Source: Gammaproteobacteria bacterium
Lineage (GTDB): Bacteria; Pseudomonadota; Gammaproteobacteria; Steroidobacterales; JABDKV01
DNA: 64,000 bases
Assembly (NCBI GenBank): GCA_029862165.1
Contig: JAOTXU010000010.1
Location: forward strand, 1-64,000
Direction: 5' to 3'
In this document: in pieces, positions 24,722 through 32,829 of the stretch
Layout: each line of letters begins with the position of its first letter
Position numbering within the stretch: the first letter of the stretch is position 1
Program-made: the position numbers and the translations under genes
Notes under the pieces: model-generated
Database searches by the model: none
Told to the model about the DNA's origin: nothing
Seen by the model: only the letters and a program-made list of their open reading frames with translations

Positions 24722-25285
24722 TCAGCAGGCAGTCAGCGTGCAATTTCCGAATGCGTACAAACTCAACCGCGCCATTACGAATCCAAGCGTGCCACCGGCA
24801 AGCACATCAGTGGGATAGTGGAGACCGAGAATAATTCGCGAGAAGGCAACGAGGACCGTGAATGGCAATAACAACCATACCCAGTCGGGATAATAAGGGA
24901 ACATCATCGTTGTGAAACAGACGGCCTGCATCGTATGGCCGGATGGAAAGCTGTATTGGTCCATGATTGGTGCGCCACACTCAATGTCGTGGCGCTTTAT
25001 GAATGGCCGGGTTCGCAAAAGCCGGGACTTGAGGTATTTAAACAGGGCGATATTGATTAGTGCCGTCAGTCCGATGTGCAGGCTGACCACGGCGCCGACG
25101 TGCCCATAGAGTGCCGGCAAGGTCAGAATCAAGGCGTACCAGAACCAGCCGTCTCCCAGAAAACTGATGGTCCGGAAAAAACGGGCCGCGCTGACCCAGC
25201 GCGCGACACGACTGATCTGGACTACTACCGCCAGTTCGATCGCATCGATGCGCCGCAGCGCTTTTGATGTGCTGGACGATGCCAT
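24722..25285 (-). CDS. PAP2-family membrane phosphatase
   Basis: About 187 residues are encoded from the ATG at 25285; an ATG at 25303 adds six residues. It has about five membrane helices and all three phosphatase motifs: K-x6-RP as KSRLLRTRP, PSGH as YSFPSGHTMQ, and SR-x5-H-x3-D as SRIILGLHYPTD. PAP2 membrane enzymes dephosphorylate undecaprenyl pyrophosphate, phosphatidate or lipid-A-type phosphates at the membrane's outer face. The substrate is not determined here. It is the first gene of the minus-strand group and is divergent from the acyl-CoA dehydrogenase. Confidence 0.9.
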   Translation of the reverse strand: MASSSTSKALRRIDAIELAVVVQISRVARWVSAARFFRTISFLGDGWFWYALILTLPALYGHVGAVVSLHIGLTALINIALFKYLKSRLLRTRPFIKRHDIECGAPIMDQYSFPSGHTMQAVCFTTMMFPYYPDWVWLLLPFTVLVAFSRIILGLHYPTDVLAGGTLGFVMARLSLYAFGNCTLTAC

Positions 25286-25485
25286 GTGGTGGATATCCCC
25301 CAATATCGCTTTTGTCTTAGACGAACGAATACTGCCTAAGTATGACAGGAAGTTGAAGAAATGGTGCCCTCGACGTCCTGTTCAAACCGTCACGTAAGCT
25401 TAAAAAAAAGCTATAAAATCAATGGTATACGTCACTACTCGGTCATCACTTCCCAGCGGTCGCCAGCGCGGGCAGAATCTGGCGT

Positions 25486-27117
25486 ATGAGCTTTCTACAA
25501 GACGGCCCGCAAATCGGCAACCAGTATGCAGAAGACGACATGCTGCGGCGCTGGCTACGTTGGCGTTTGCCGGAGCAGGTGCGCGGGAATATCAGCGAGG
25601 GGTTATTTGGTCTGGGCGCACGGGTAGTCGGCGACCTGGCGCAGGCAGCGCTAGATGCAGAAGCGCAACCGCCGGTTTTGAATCATTACGATCCCTGGGG
25701 TCGACGGGTTGACGAAATTGTCATGGCGGATGGTTGGCAGACCTTACACGACGCGGCAGCAAATGAAGGGATCGTGGCCACTGCCTACGAAAGAAAAGAA
25801 GGCGAATACTCCCGCGCGCATCAATTTGCTCGATTGTATCTTTTCCATCCTTCATCGGCGCTGTACTCCTGCCCGCTTGCCATGACCGATGGAGCTGCGC
25901 GTGTTATCGCAGAGTTGGGCGACGAGCATTTGCGTCAGCGCACATTGCAGCGTCTGACAAGCCGAAATCCACAGGAGTTCTGGACCTCCGGTCAGTGGAT
26001 GACCGAAAAAGCCGGTGGTTCAGATGTGAGTCAGACCGAGACCGTCGCCACACGTGACGGCGATGGTTATTTACTCAGCGGTGCGAAGTGGTTTAGCTCG
26101 GCTGCCACCGCCGACGTGGCACTGACCCTAGCCCGGGCCGCAGATCGCGAGGGACTGGGTCTTTATTATCTGGAAACCAGAAAAGCAGACGGCACATTCA
26201 ATGGTATCCAGATAGACAGGCTTAAGGATAAGCTGGGTACTCGCGCAATGCCGACTGCTGAACTGACGTTATCGAACACTCGCGCACAACTGATTGGTAA
26301 GCACGGCGATGGCGTGCGCAATATTGCGGGCATGCTCAATATTACCCGGCTGTACAATTCGGTGTGCGCCGTCGCCAGTATGCGCCGGGGTTTGGCCCTG
26401 GCGCGGGACTACGCATGTCGCCGCACGGCGTTCGGCCGGCCACTCATGGAGCATGTATTGCACAGGGACACCCTGGGTAATCTCGAAGCGCATTTTCAGA
26501 GTGCATTTCACCTCGTGTTTCACTTAGGCCTATTACTGGGTCGCGAAGAAACAGGCTCGGCAAGCGACGATGATCGGCTGCTTTTGCGGCTATTGACGCC
26601 GGTTGCAAAGCTTTACACTGCAAAACTCGCAGTCGCATCCGCCAGCGAGATCCTCGAGTGTTTTGGCGGTAATGGCTACATTGAAGATACTGGCTTACCG
26701 AAATTGTTGCGCGACGCTCAGGTTCTTCCGATCTGGGAGGGAACCACAAATGTGCTGAGTCTGGATGTGCATCGGGTATTACAGCACGAGCGAGCCAAGA
26801 CGCTATACCTTGACGACGTGCAAAGACGTATTGCTGGTGAGGATGTGCGTTTCAGTGCGGAGCGTAAACGAATTTACGAAGCTGTGGCCGCCATCCGGGT
26901 GCTACCTCACGACAGGGAAGCTGACGCGCGCGAACTGGCGTTGGGTCTGGGGCGGGTTTATGCGGCTTCACTGTTATTTGAGCACGCTAACGACATGAGG
27001 CATTCTCGAGCCGCGGCCGCAGCCTTGGAACTGGCAATGCGACGCGCGCTGGTCGGTTTGATGGCTCATGACAGTAGTATTGTGGCTGCCGACGTCCTCG
27101 CGCGCGGAAGCGCTTAA
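25486..27117 (+). CDS. AidB/ACAD11-like acyl-CoA dehydrogenase
   Basis: At 543 residues it is longer than a typical 380-400-residue acyl-CoA dehydrogenase and matches the AidB/ACAD11 clade: an extra N-terminal domain with HYDPWGRRVDEIV, then YSCPLAMTDGAARVI, FWTSGQWMTEKAGGSDVSQTET (FAD/substrate loop), SGAKWFSSAATADVALTLAR, and RRTAFGRPLMEH. The C-terminal signature is ECFGGNGYIEDTGLPKLLRDAQVLPIWEGTTNVLSLD. AidB binds DNA and FAD and is part of the adaptive response to alkylation; other members act on acyl-CoAs. No ada or alkB gene is near. An ACAD10/11-like phosphotransferase gene lies about 4.5 kb downstream. No strong ribosome-binding site is seen at the ATG. Confidence 0.88.
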   Translation: MSFLQDGPQIGNQYAEDDMLRRWLRWRLPEQVRGNISEGLFGLGARVVGDLAQAALDAEAQPPVLNHYDPWGRRVDEIVMADGWQTLHDAAANEGIVATAYERKEGEYSRAHQFARLYLFHPSSALYSCPLAMTDGAARVIAELGDEHLRQRTLQRLTSRNPQEFWTSGQWMTEKAGGSDVSQTETVATRDGDGYLLSGAKWFSSAATADVALTLARAADREGLGLYYLETRKADGTFNGIQIDRLKDKLGTRAMPTAELTLSNTRAQLIGKHGDGVRNIAGMLNITRLYNSVCAVASMRRGLALARDYACRRTAFGRPLMEHVLHRDTLGNLEAHFQSAFHLVFHLGLLLGREETGSASDDDRLLLRLLTPVAKLYTAKLAVASASEILECFGGNGYIEDTGLPKLLRDAQVLPIWEGTTNVLSLDVHRVLQHERAKTLYLDDVQRRIAGEDVRFSAERKRIYEAVAAIRVLPHDREADARELALGLGRVYAASLLFEHANDMRHSRAAAAALELAMRRALVGLMAHDSSIVAADVLARGSA

Positions 27118-27339
27118 CGGGCCATGCCCGCCACACTTGGTAACACTTGCCCGCCAAAACTGCGCGCCCAGTCACGCCGGGCAATTCCAGGTTGGCTTAT
27201 TATTCTGTTCAATCCGATCCGGCGCTATCCAGGCGCCGGTTCTCCGAATAATCCCTTCTAAAGCCTGACAATTATCTGCCGATAAACGTCTGTGAGTCTG
27301 TGTCTTTACGGGCACGTCACAGCAAGGGGTTGATCAGGG

Positions 27340-28623
27340 ATGATTCCGCGTCTGAGGGTTCCGGCGCATCAACTACGAGAGGGCATGTTTGTGTCCGAGC
27401 TCGATCGCCCGTGGCTGGAGACACCCTTTTTGTTTCAAGGCTTTCTCATTCGCAATCAACGCGAGGTCGAGGAACTCAGTCGCTATTGCGAATGGGTATT
27501 TATCGACCGGGAGCGATCGGAAACGGACGTCGAACCGGGGCAAGTGACAAATGCGAGGACAAGGAACCCTGTGCAAGCGCTGTTTGGCTGGTTACGTCGT
27601 GATGCTGCTCGCCAGGTTCAACCGTTGGATTCGTTGAGCGCATTCGAACGCCAGACGTATGCGGACCAGAAAACCACAATCGGTGACGAGTTGCCTCGTG
27701 CGGAGGAATGTGTAGAAAATGCCCAGGCAATGGTTTTGCAGGCAACACAGCAGTTGCAGACGACCGATACCATAAAATTTTCGCTGGTCTCCCGGGCGGT
27801 TGATCCTATTATCGAAAGCGTGCTCCGCAATAAGGATGCGATGATCTGGTTGCAGAGCATGCGCGGCAAGGATAAATATGTCTTTTCACGCTCCGTTGCC
27901 TGTTCAGTATGGGCGGTCATTTTTGGTCGGCATCTCGGTCTGGACAGAGAAACGCTCACTTTGCTTGCTACGGGGAGTTTACTTCTTGATCTAGGCAAAG
28001 TTGATATACCCGCCGAGTTGTTAGCGCGCAATGGCCGGCTAAATGACGAAGAAATGGACTTGGTGCGGCGTCACGTTGACTACGGCGTTTCGATGCTTGA
28101 GCGTAGTTGTGGCTTTGATCCGCGTATCATTGAAATGGTACGGACGCACCACGAACGTTTCAACGGCACTGGCTATCCAAACGGTTTAAAGGGAACAGCG
28201 ATACCGCCCTTGGGCAAGATTGCAGGCATCCTGGATACTTTCGTAGCGATGACCAGTCAGCGACCTTATGCAGACGCAATGGCGACCTACGACGTGATGC
28301 GCCATCTCAACGAGTTGGCTGATGTTGAGTTCCAGGCTGAGTTGGTCGAGCAATTTGTTCAGGCTGTCGGTATGTTTCCGACCGGTTCACTCGTGGAGCT
28401 TAGCACTGGTGAAGTAGCGATTGTGACATCGCAAAATCGTGTACGGCGTTTGCGGCCGAAGGTAATGATTGTGCTGGGTCGTGACAAGCAATTATTAAAA
28501 AAATTCGGCCAAGTCGACCTACGTGAGCAAACGACTGACAGTACCGGTAATGACTCGTTGTGGATCGCCCGGGGTTTGCCACCAGGTTCTTATGGTGTTG
28601 ATCCGGCGGAGTTCTTTCTGTGA
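27340..28623 (+). CDS. DUF3391 + degenerate HD-GYP domain protein
   Basis: This 427-residue protein has an N-terminal DUF3391 domain (about 5-130, RVPAHQLREGMFVSELDRPW) and an HD-GYP domain (about 175-340). The HD-GYP keeps Lys in LDLGK, His in VRRHVDYG, His270-His271, Gly278-Tyr279-Pro280 and Asp299, but the first metal-binding His is Arg184 (FSRSV) and the HD dyad is Leu216-Asp217. A second Asp in the ADVYDAL motif is Val302. With two metal ligands lost it is unlikely to hydrolyse c-di-GMP and may be a binding or regulatory protein. Its stop overlaps the GTG start of the GGDEF-EAL gene (GTGA), so both proteins are made together. Its neighbour upstream is the acyl-CoA dehydrogenase, 222 bp away. 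Confidence 0.9.
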   Translation: MIPRLRVPAHQLREGMFVSELDRPWLETPFLFQGFLIRNQREVEELSRYCEWVFIDRERSETDVEPGQVTNARTRNPVQALFGWLRRDAARQVQPLDSLSAFERQTYADQKTTIGDELPRAEECVENAQAMVLQATQQLQTTDTIKFSLVSRAVDPIIESVLRNKDAMIWLQSMRGKDKYVFSRSVACSVWAVIFGRHLGLDRETLTLLATGSLLLDLGKVDIPAELLARNGRLNDEEMDLVRRHVDYGVSMLERSCGFDPRIIEMVRTHHERFNGTGYPNGLKGTAIPPLGKIAGILDTFVAMTSQRPYADAMATYDVMRHLNELADVEFQAELVEQFVQAVGMFPTGSLVELSTGEVAIVTSQNRVRRLRPKVMIVLGRDKQLLKKFGQVDLREQTTDSTGNDSLWIARGLPPGSYGVDPAEFFL

Positions 28624-29921
28624 GCGAAAAAACGACCACGAGCAAGACTGGGTTTACTGCCTATATCGAGGTATTGGGCCACTACATTGAGGAATCGCTG
28701 GCCAAGGGAGAGCAACTGGGTTTAATTCTGGTTGATCTCGATAATCTGCGCCGGGTCAATACGACAATGGGTTATGAAGCCGGACGGCAAATGCTGGTCG
28801 AGGCCGCCCAACGATTGGAAAAAATCTGTCGGCCTCGTGACCGTATCATCCAGTATTCGGATCAGGGTTTCGCGCTGTTATTGGCCGGGATGCACAACGA
28901 AGGACACTCGGAGCTGGCTGCCAACAAAATCTGGCGGATGTTCGAGGAGCACGTCGAGATAGTCGGGCATCGCATCGTCATTGAGGTATCAATAGGAATC
29001 GCACTTTGTCCGGCACATGGCAAGGACGCAAGCGTATTGATGCAAGCTGCAGAAGCGGCTCAATGTGTTGCGACAGCGACGTCACAATGGTGTCTTTACA
29101 CTCCCTCGGTAACGGCCGAAGCAACCGGTCTGGTTGGTATTGAGGCTGAGCTCGACACGGCATTGGCGGAGGGTCAGCTGGAAATGCACTATCAACCCAA
29201 ACTTTGCCTGCCTGACTGTAAACCTAATGGTGTTGAAGCTTTGATGCGGTGGTTTCATCCCGATCGGGGCCCCATACGGCCAGACATTTTCATTGGCATG
29301 GCGGAACGCATTGGCAAAATTGAAGATTTGACCTGGTTCGCACTCAACACAAGCCTGCGGCAGCTCAGAGAATGGCCGCTAAAGGGCAATCCCTTCAATG
29401 TGGCAATTAACGTAACGCCGCAAATCGTGCAAAAAGAAGAGTTTTCACAGTTGGTGTCAAACGCTTTGCAAGTCTGGGACGTTGAGCCGGCACAGCTTAC
29501 GATTGAGGTCACAGAAACAGCCTTGATGACAAAACCAGAGGAAAGTTTTCGCACCCTAAATGCATTGCGCGAGTTGGGCGTGAGAATTTCCATCGATGAT
29601 TTTGGTACTGGTTATAGCTCGTTGGCCTATTTCAAGAATATTCCAGCCACGGAGCTGAAGATTGATCGCAGTTTCGTATTCAAGATGCTGGATAATGCCG
29701 GTGACCGCCAAATAGTGCAGACAGTAATCGATCTGGCGCAGGGCTTTGGTCTCAAAGTCGTCGCTGAGGGAATTGAGAACAGCGAGACCGAGGCGGCGCT
29801 GATTGCGATGGGTTGCGATACGGCGCAGGGATTTTATTATTCAAAGCCCCTGAGTCATCACGATATCTGTGGATGGCTAGCGCAACGCCTGTCATCTTGT
29901 GAAGCCATTGCGCCAGCCTAG
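28620..29921 (+). CDS. GGDEF-EAL c-di-GMP phosphodiesterase with degenerate GGDEF domain
   Basis: This 433-residue protein (GTG start inside the previous stop) has a GGDEF fold at about 10-170, where the signature is SDQGF (residues 80-84), so it should not make c-di-GMP. A full EAL domain follows (about 180-425) with Glu206-Ala-Leu (EALMRW), VAINVTPQ, IEVTETAL, DDFGTGYSSLAY, ELKIDRSFV, VVAEGIEN and QGFYYSKPL, which retains the expected metal and catalytic residues. It should hydrolyse c-di-GMP, with the GGDEF part perhaps a GTP-sensing regulatory domain. No transmembrane or sensor domain is present; coupling to the HD-GYP protein suggests that this partner regulates it. Confidence 0.93.
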   Translation: MSEKTTTSKTGFTAYIEVLGHYIEESLAKGEQLGLILVDLDNLRRVNTTMGYEAGRQMLVEAAQRLEKICRPRDRIIQYSDQGFALLLAGMHNEGHSELAANKIWRMFEEHVEIVGHRIVIEVSIGIALCPAHGKDASVLMQAAEAAQCVATATSQWCLYTPSVTAEATGLVGIEAELDTALAEGQLEMHYQPKLCLPDCKPNGVEALMRWFHPDRGPIRPDIFIGMAERIGKIEDLTWFALNTSLRQLREWPLKGNPFNVAINVTPQIVQKEEFSQLVSNALQVWDVEPAQLTIEVTETALMTKPEESFRTLNALRELGVRISIDDFGTGYSSLAYFKNIPATELKIDRSFVFKMLDNAGDRQIVQTVIDLAQGFGLKVVAEGIENSETEAALIAMGCDTAQGFYYSKPLSHHDICGWLAQRLSSCEAIAPA

Positions 29922-29959
29922 GGCTACAGCATCCATCGCGTAGACGCTATGATTACGCT

Positions 29960-30271
29960 ATGGATACAAACGAGCGCTACAGGGATTTCAAGTCATTTTA
30001 TCCGTTCTATCTGAACGAGCATTCGGACAGAATGTGCAGACGGCTGCATTTCATCGGCACGGGTTTGGTCATTGCGACATTTCTCGTCGCAATCGTCGGC
30101 TCTAACTGGCGGCTGTTGTGGCTACTGCCGTTGTTTGGTTATGGCTTTGCCTGGGCGGGGCACTTCTTATTTGAGAAAAACCGACCGGCCACATTCAAGT
30201 ACCCGGTCTACAGCCTGATTGGCGATTTTGTGATGTTTCGTGACATGCTGACAGGACGTATTCGTTTCTAG
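29960..30271 (+). CDS. DUF962 / Mpo1-like membrane protein
   Basis: This 103-residue protein matches the short Mpo1/DUF962 family: FKSFYPFYLNEHSDRMCRRLHFIGTG at the start, two hydrophobic helices (about 35-70), then GYGFAWAGHFLFEKNRPATFKYPVYSLIGDFVMFRDML. Yeast Mpo1 is an Fe(II)-dependent dioxygenase in alpha-oxidation of 2-hydroxy fatty acids; the histidines (His31, His68) and Asp near the C-terminus that it uses are present here. Function in bacteria is not established. Its last bases overlap the PadR gene, which is on the opposite strand. Confidence 0.88.
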   Translation: MDTNERYRDFKSFYPFYLNEHSDRMCRRLHFIGTGLVIATFLVAIVGSNWRLLWLLPLFGYGFAWAGHFLFEKNRPATFKYPVYSLIGDFVMFRDMLTGRIRF

Positions 30272-30807
30272 TTACGTTGTTCCATGCGCGCAATGCTTTC
30301 GTCACACCATTTAAGCGTGGCGGCCAGGCGGGTGAGACCCAGTTGTAATGTCAGGTGAGGATAGAAAGCTTCATCGGGGTAACGCGGGTCGTCGCTTTTC
30401 CATCCCTGTTCGATTGTTCGTAGCTCTGTCAATTGTGATTCGATACCGGCACGAAGTTCGAGCATGAAGGTCTTGGCATCGGCGGCATTGGGCAACTCGT
30501 CCAAGAAATAAACCTGCGCCAGATAGCTGATACGGTCGCGACGAAATTGCGGCCCCTCCTTAAGCCACTCCCGCACCGCTTTTGATCCCGTCCCCTTACG
30601 CCGATAGACCTTACGCGGTGGACCTTGTGCTGGCGGTTCCATTGACGCGGCAAGCAATCCGTCTTTTTCCAGTTTCTGTAACGTGGGGTAAATCTGCGCC
30701 AGCTCTGCCGCCCAAAAATGCCGCAGGCCTTGGTTGAACTGGCGCTTTAGGTCATAGCCACTGGCCGGACTCGACAGCATGCCAAGTAATATATTCCTCA
30801 GCGACAT
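30268..30807 (-). CDS. PadR-family transcriptional regulator
   Basis: This 179-residue protein has an N-terminal PadR winged-helix domain (about 3-85): ILLGMLSSPASGYDLKRQF, WAAELAQIYPTLQKLEKDGLL, and the RKVYRRKGTGSKAVREWL wing. The C-terminal helical Vir_act_alpha-like dimerisation region (about 95-175) contains FFLDELPNAADAKTFMLELR. PadR proteins repress genes until a phenolic or other ligand releases them. A perfect 18-bp palindrome lies 59 bp upstream and could be its operator. Target genes are not clear; the divergent 196-residue protein gene is the most direct candidate. The 3' end overlaps the DUF962 gene by four bases. Confidence 0.9.
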   Translation of the reverse strand: MSLRNILLGMLSSPASGYDLKRQFNQGLRHFWAAELAQIYPTLQKLEKDGLLAASMEPPAQGPPRKVYRRKGTGSKAVREWLKEGPQFRRDRISYLAQVYFLDELPNAADAKTFMLELRAGIESQLTELRTIEQGWKSDDPRYPDEAFYPHLTLQLGLTRLAATLKWCDESIARMEQRN

Positions 30808-30865
30808 CAGACCAGCTCACCGCGCAACGTGGTCGTTTCCATCAGTATTCCCAGGCAGAGCAAGT

Positions 30866-30883
30866 ATATAACTAGTTATATAG
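30866..30883. promoter_or_regulatory. Perfect 18-bp palindrome, probable PadR operator
   Basis: TATATAACTAGTTATATA reads the same on both strands. It lies in the 189-bp space between padR (minus, start 30807) and the 30997 gene (plus), 59 and 114 bp from their starts. Such AT-rich palindromes are common operators of PadR-type dimers. The link to this PadR is inferred from position. Confidence 0.45.
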
Positions 30884-30996
30884 TAATTGGGCTAACGTGT
30901 AAAGGCCTGCGGGACACGCTTGAAAGTGTGTCTTGTGTCAGATTGCGGCGAGAATGGGGCTGCTAGTATCAACTTGGAAAGCGAAGGAGGCGCGAC

Positions 30997-31587
30997 ATGG
31001 ATCATGATCCCTGGATCGTTAAAGAGACGCGACGGCTAACCAGCGATTTACTGGGAATGCAAACCAGCCTTGATCTGGTGCCCAGAAAATTCAAGCTCGG
31101 GTATACCGATGACGATTCAATCGTGGTTATCGGCGAGGGCGAGTGGCGCACGCTGTGCGAAAGGGTGAGCGATGCGCGTGAGGAGATAATTTCCAAACTA
31201 AACGACTTTATCGATAATGAGTTTGAACGCCAGCTACACTGGTCGGCATTACGGATGCTTACTGCGGCTGGCGTATTAGCAACTGAGCTTTCAGCTTTTC
31301 ATCAGAAGTTGGCATTTATCACTGCACGCCCCGGTCAACGTACAGGCGACATTGATGTGTTGATCGACTGGTTCGAGGGGCAAATTTTGCCGGTTAGCCA
31401 GCGTCTTTCCTCAAGACTCCTGCAGTTTATTTCCCGGGTACTGGATCCGGAATCCTGGACAGTCGCCGGTCAACTAGCGGGTAGCGGGCCGTTGGAGCTA
31501 TCGATGTCTTTTGAGCCACAAACCGAAAAGCGAGCGCGCCTGCAGCGACAAAAAGAACAGCGTTTGAAACGGGTGCGAGCCGAATAG
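30997..31587 (+). CDS. Unrecognised 196-residue soluble protein
   Basis: I do not recognise this protein. A strong ribosome-binding site (AAGGAGG, 30984-30990) fixes the ATG. The product is a hydrophilic, mainly helical protein without a signal peptide or membrane segment: an N-terminal acidic/basic helix (DHDPWIVKETRRLTSDLLGMQ), a central region SALRMLTAAGVLATELSAF, and a strongly basic C-terminal tail rich in Arg/Lys/Gln (about 170-196: EKRARLQRQKEQRLKRVRAE) that could bind nucleic acid or another protein. It is divergent from padR, with the palindrome between them, so it may be its target. Downstream the phosphotransferase gene reads toward it. Confidence 0.75.
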   Translation: MDHDPWIVKETRRLTSDLLGMQTSLDLVPRKFKLGYTDDDSIVVIGEGEWRTLCERVSDAREEIISKLNDFIDNEFERQLHWSALRMLTAAGVLATELSAFHQKLAFITARPGQRTGDIDVLIDWFEGQILPVSQRLSSRLLQFISRVLDPESWTVAGQLAGSGPLELSMSFEPQTEKRARLQRQKEQRLKRVRAE

Positions 31588-31593
31588 CTGTGC

Positions 31594-32640
31594 CTAGACT
31601 TCCTCGTGCAGCGATTGTTGTGCACATACCCTGACGATCTCGATTAGCTGCGCGAAACGCGGATCCTTTGTGTGTCCGGCACGATAGCGAGCATAGATTT
31701 GCTGTAGTATCACAGCAAGCTTGTACAATCCAAAGCGATAATAAAACAGCACCTCGTCTGTGTTGCGCCCGCTCAGATCTGCATAACGATTGATAAGTTT
31801 CCTGCGCGAGTAGTTTCCAGGCAGCCAGGTTAGGCTGAAGTTTTTCAGTCCCGGTGGGTCATCTGCCTGTGCCCAATAGGCCAGGGACGAGCCCAGATCC
31901 ATCATAGGGTCGCCAATGGTAGCCATCTCCCAATCGAGCACACCGATTATTTTTGCCGCATTGCCGATATCGAGAACAAGGTTGTCGTATTTGAAATCGT
32001 TGTGGATCAGCGTGGTCGCAGTTTCAGATGGCAGGTTGTCAGTGAGCCATATCGCTGTCGTTTCCATTTCCGGAATGACATCGGTCGCGGCACTTTGATA
32101 GCGTCGAATCCAACCCGCTACTTGCCGAGTCACATAACCCTCGGGACGTCCTAAATCGCGCAGGCCGGCAGTATTGGGATCGATGCTGTGAAGTTCGGCC
32201 AGACACGCAATAAATGACTCCGACAATTTCCGCATCGTGTCAGCATCTGCTGCGACGTCCTCTGTTTGGTTCGCCCGCAAAATAGTGCCTTTTAGTCGCT
32301 TCATCAGATAAAAATCAGTACCGATGACAGAGACGTCGTCGCAATAATGGACGGGCGCAGGTACTCGCCTGAAGGAGTCAATCAGCGCGCTTAGTACGCG
32401 GTACTCACGAGACATGTCATGTGCCGATGCAATATTTGCGCCGTGTGGTGGGCGTCTCAGCACCAGCTCCCGGTCACCCGCGCGCAATAGATACGTCAGA
32501 TTGGAGAAACCACCTGGAAATTGCCTGATCTCCAGGCCATCTCGCACCTCGGGCACAATATTTTGCAGGTATTCGCGCAACGCGGTCGCGCTGAGCTCCT
32601 CGCCGCGGCGGACTTCGCTGGATCGATCCAGACCGCTCAT
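31594..32640 (-). CDS. ACAD10/11-like phosphotransferase (APH-fold acyl-CoA-pathway kinase)
   Basis: This 348-residue kinase-like protein has the APH fold with all key motifs: a VLRRPPHGANIASAHDMSREY N-lobe (K/E equivalents), Brenner catalytic HNDFKYDNLV, the magnesium motif LDWEMATIGDP, and then MDLGSSLAYW. Such domains form the N-terminal half of human ACAD10/ACAD11, where the kinase phosphorylates the 4-hydroxy group of 4-hydroxyacyl-CoA before an acyl-CoA dehydrogenase part acts; bacterial LvaA is similar. A crotonase gene is divergent on one side, and an AidB/ACAD11-like dehydrogenase is about 4.5 kb upstream. An antibiotic kinase is less likely because the family pattern matches the acyl-CoA type. 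Confidence 0.82.
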   Translation of the reverse strand: MSGLDRSSEVRRGEELSATALREYLQNIVPEVRDGLEIRQFPGGFSNLTYLLRAGDRELVLRRPPHGANIASAHDMSREYRVLSALIDSFRRVPAPVHYCDDVSVIGTDFYLMKRLKGTILRANQTEDVAADADTMRKLSESFIACLAELHSIDPNTAGLRDLGRPEGYVTRQVAGWIRRYQSAATDVIPEMETTAIWLTDNLPSETATTLIHNDFKYDNLVLDIGNAAKIIGVLDWEMATIGDPMMDLGSSLAYWAQADDPPGLKNFSLTWLPGNYSRRKLINRYADLSGRNTDEVLFYYRFGLYKLAVILQQIYARYRAGHTKDPRFAQLIEIVRVCAQQSLHEEV

Positions 32641-32829
32641 GCGCGGTGTGCCGTTGTCATTCCGCTATACACTGGCATCCATCTTCCTCAGACCAGGTCG
32701 CCGGACAAGCAGTGTGCCAGATCGCGCAGTCGGTCGCGAAGGCGTGCCTGACGCCAGATTTGATTCCGCAGGGCCAACTGCAAAACCCGGCCGTAGTACC
32801 ATACGCGTTCGCTCACGATGGGGTAGACC

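Noticed and set aside
25395..25413. AAGCTT..AAGCT inverted repeat with an A-run
   Set aside because: The arms are only 5-6 bp and it lies between divergent genes, where a terminator is not needed.
27118..27135. GGGC-CAT-GCCC mini hairpin after the acyl-CoA dehydrogenase gene
   Set aside because: The stem is only four to five pairs and no T-tract follows, so it is not a credible terminator.
31594..32640. Aminoglycoside phosphotransferase (antibiotic resistance)
   Set aside because: It has the APH fold, but the sequence pattern and neighbours match the ACAD10/11-like acyl-CoA kinases and not resistance enzymes.
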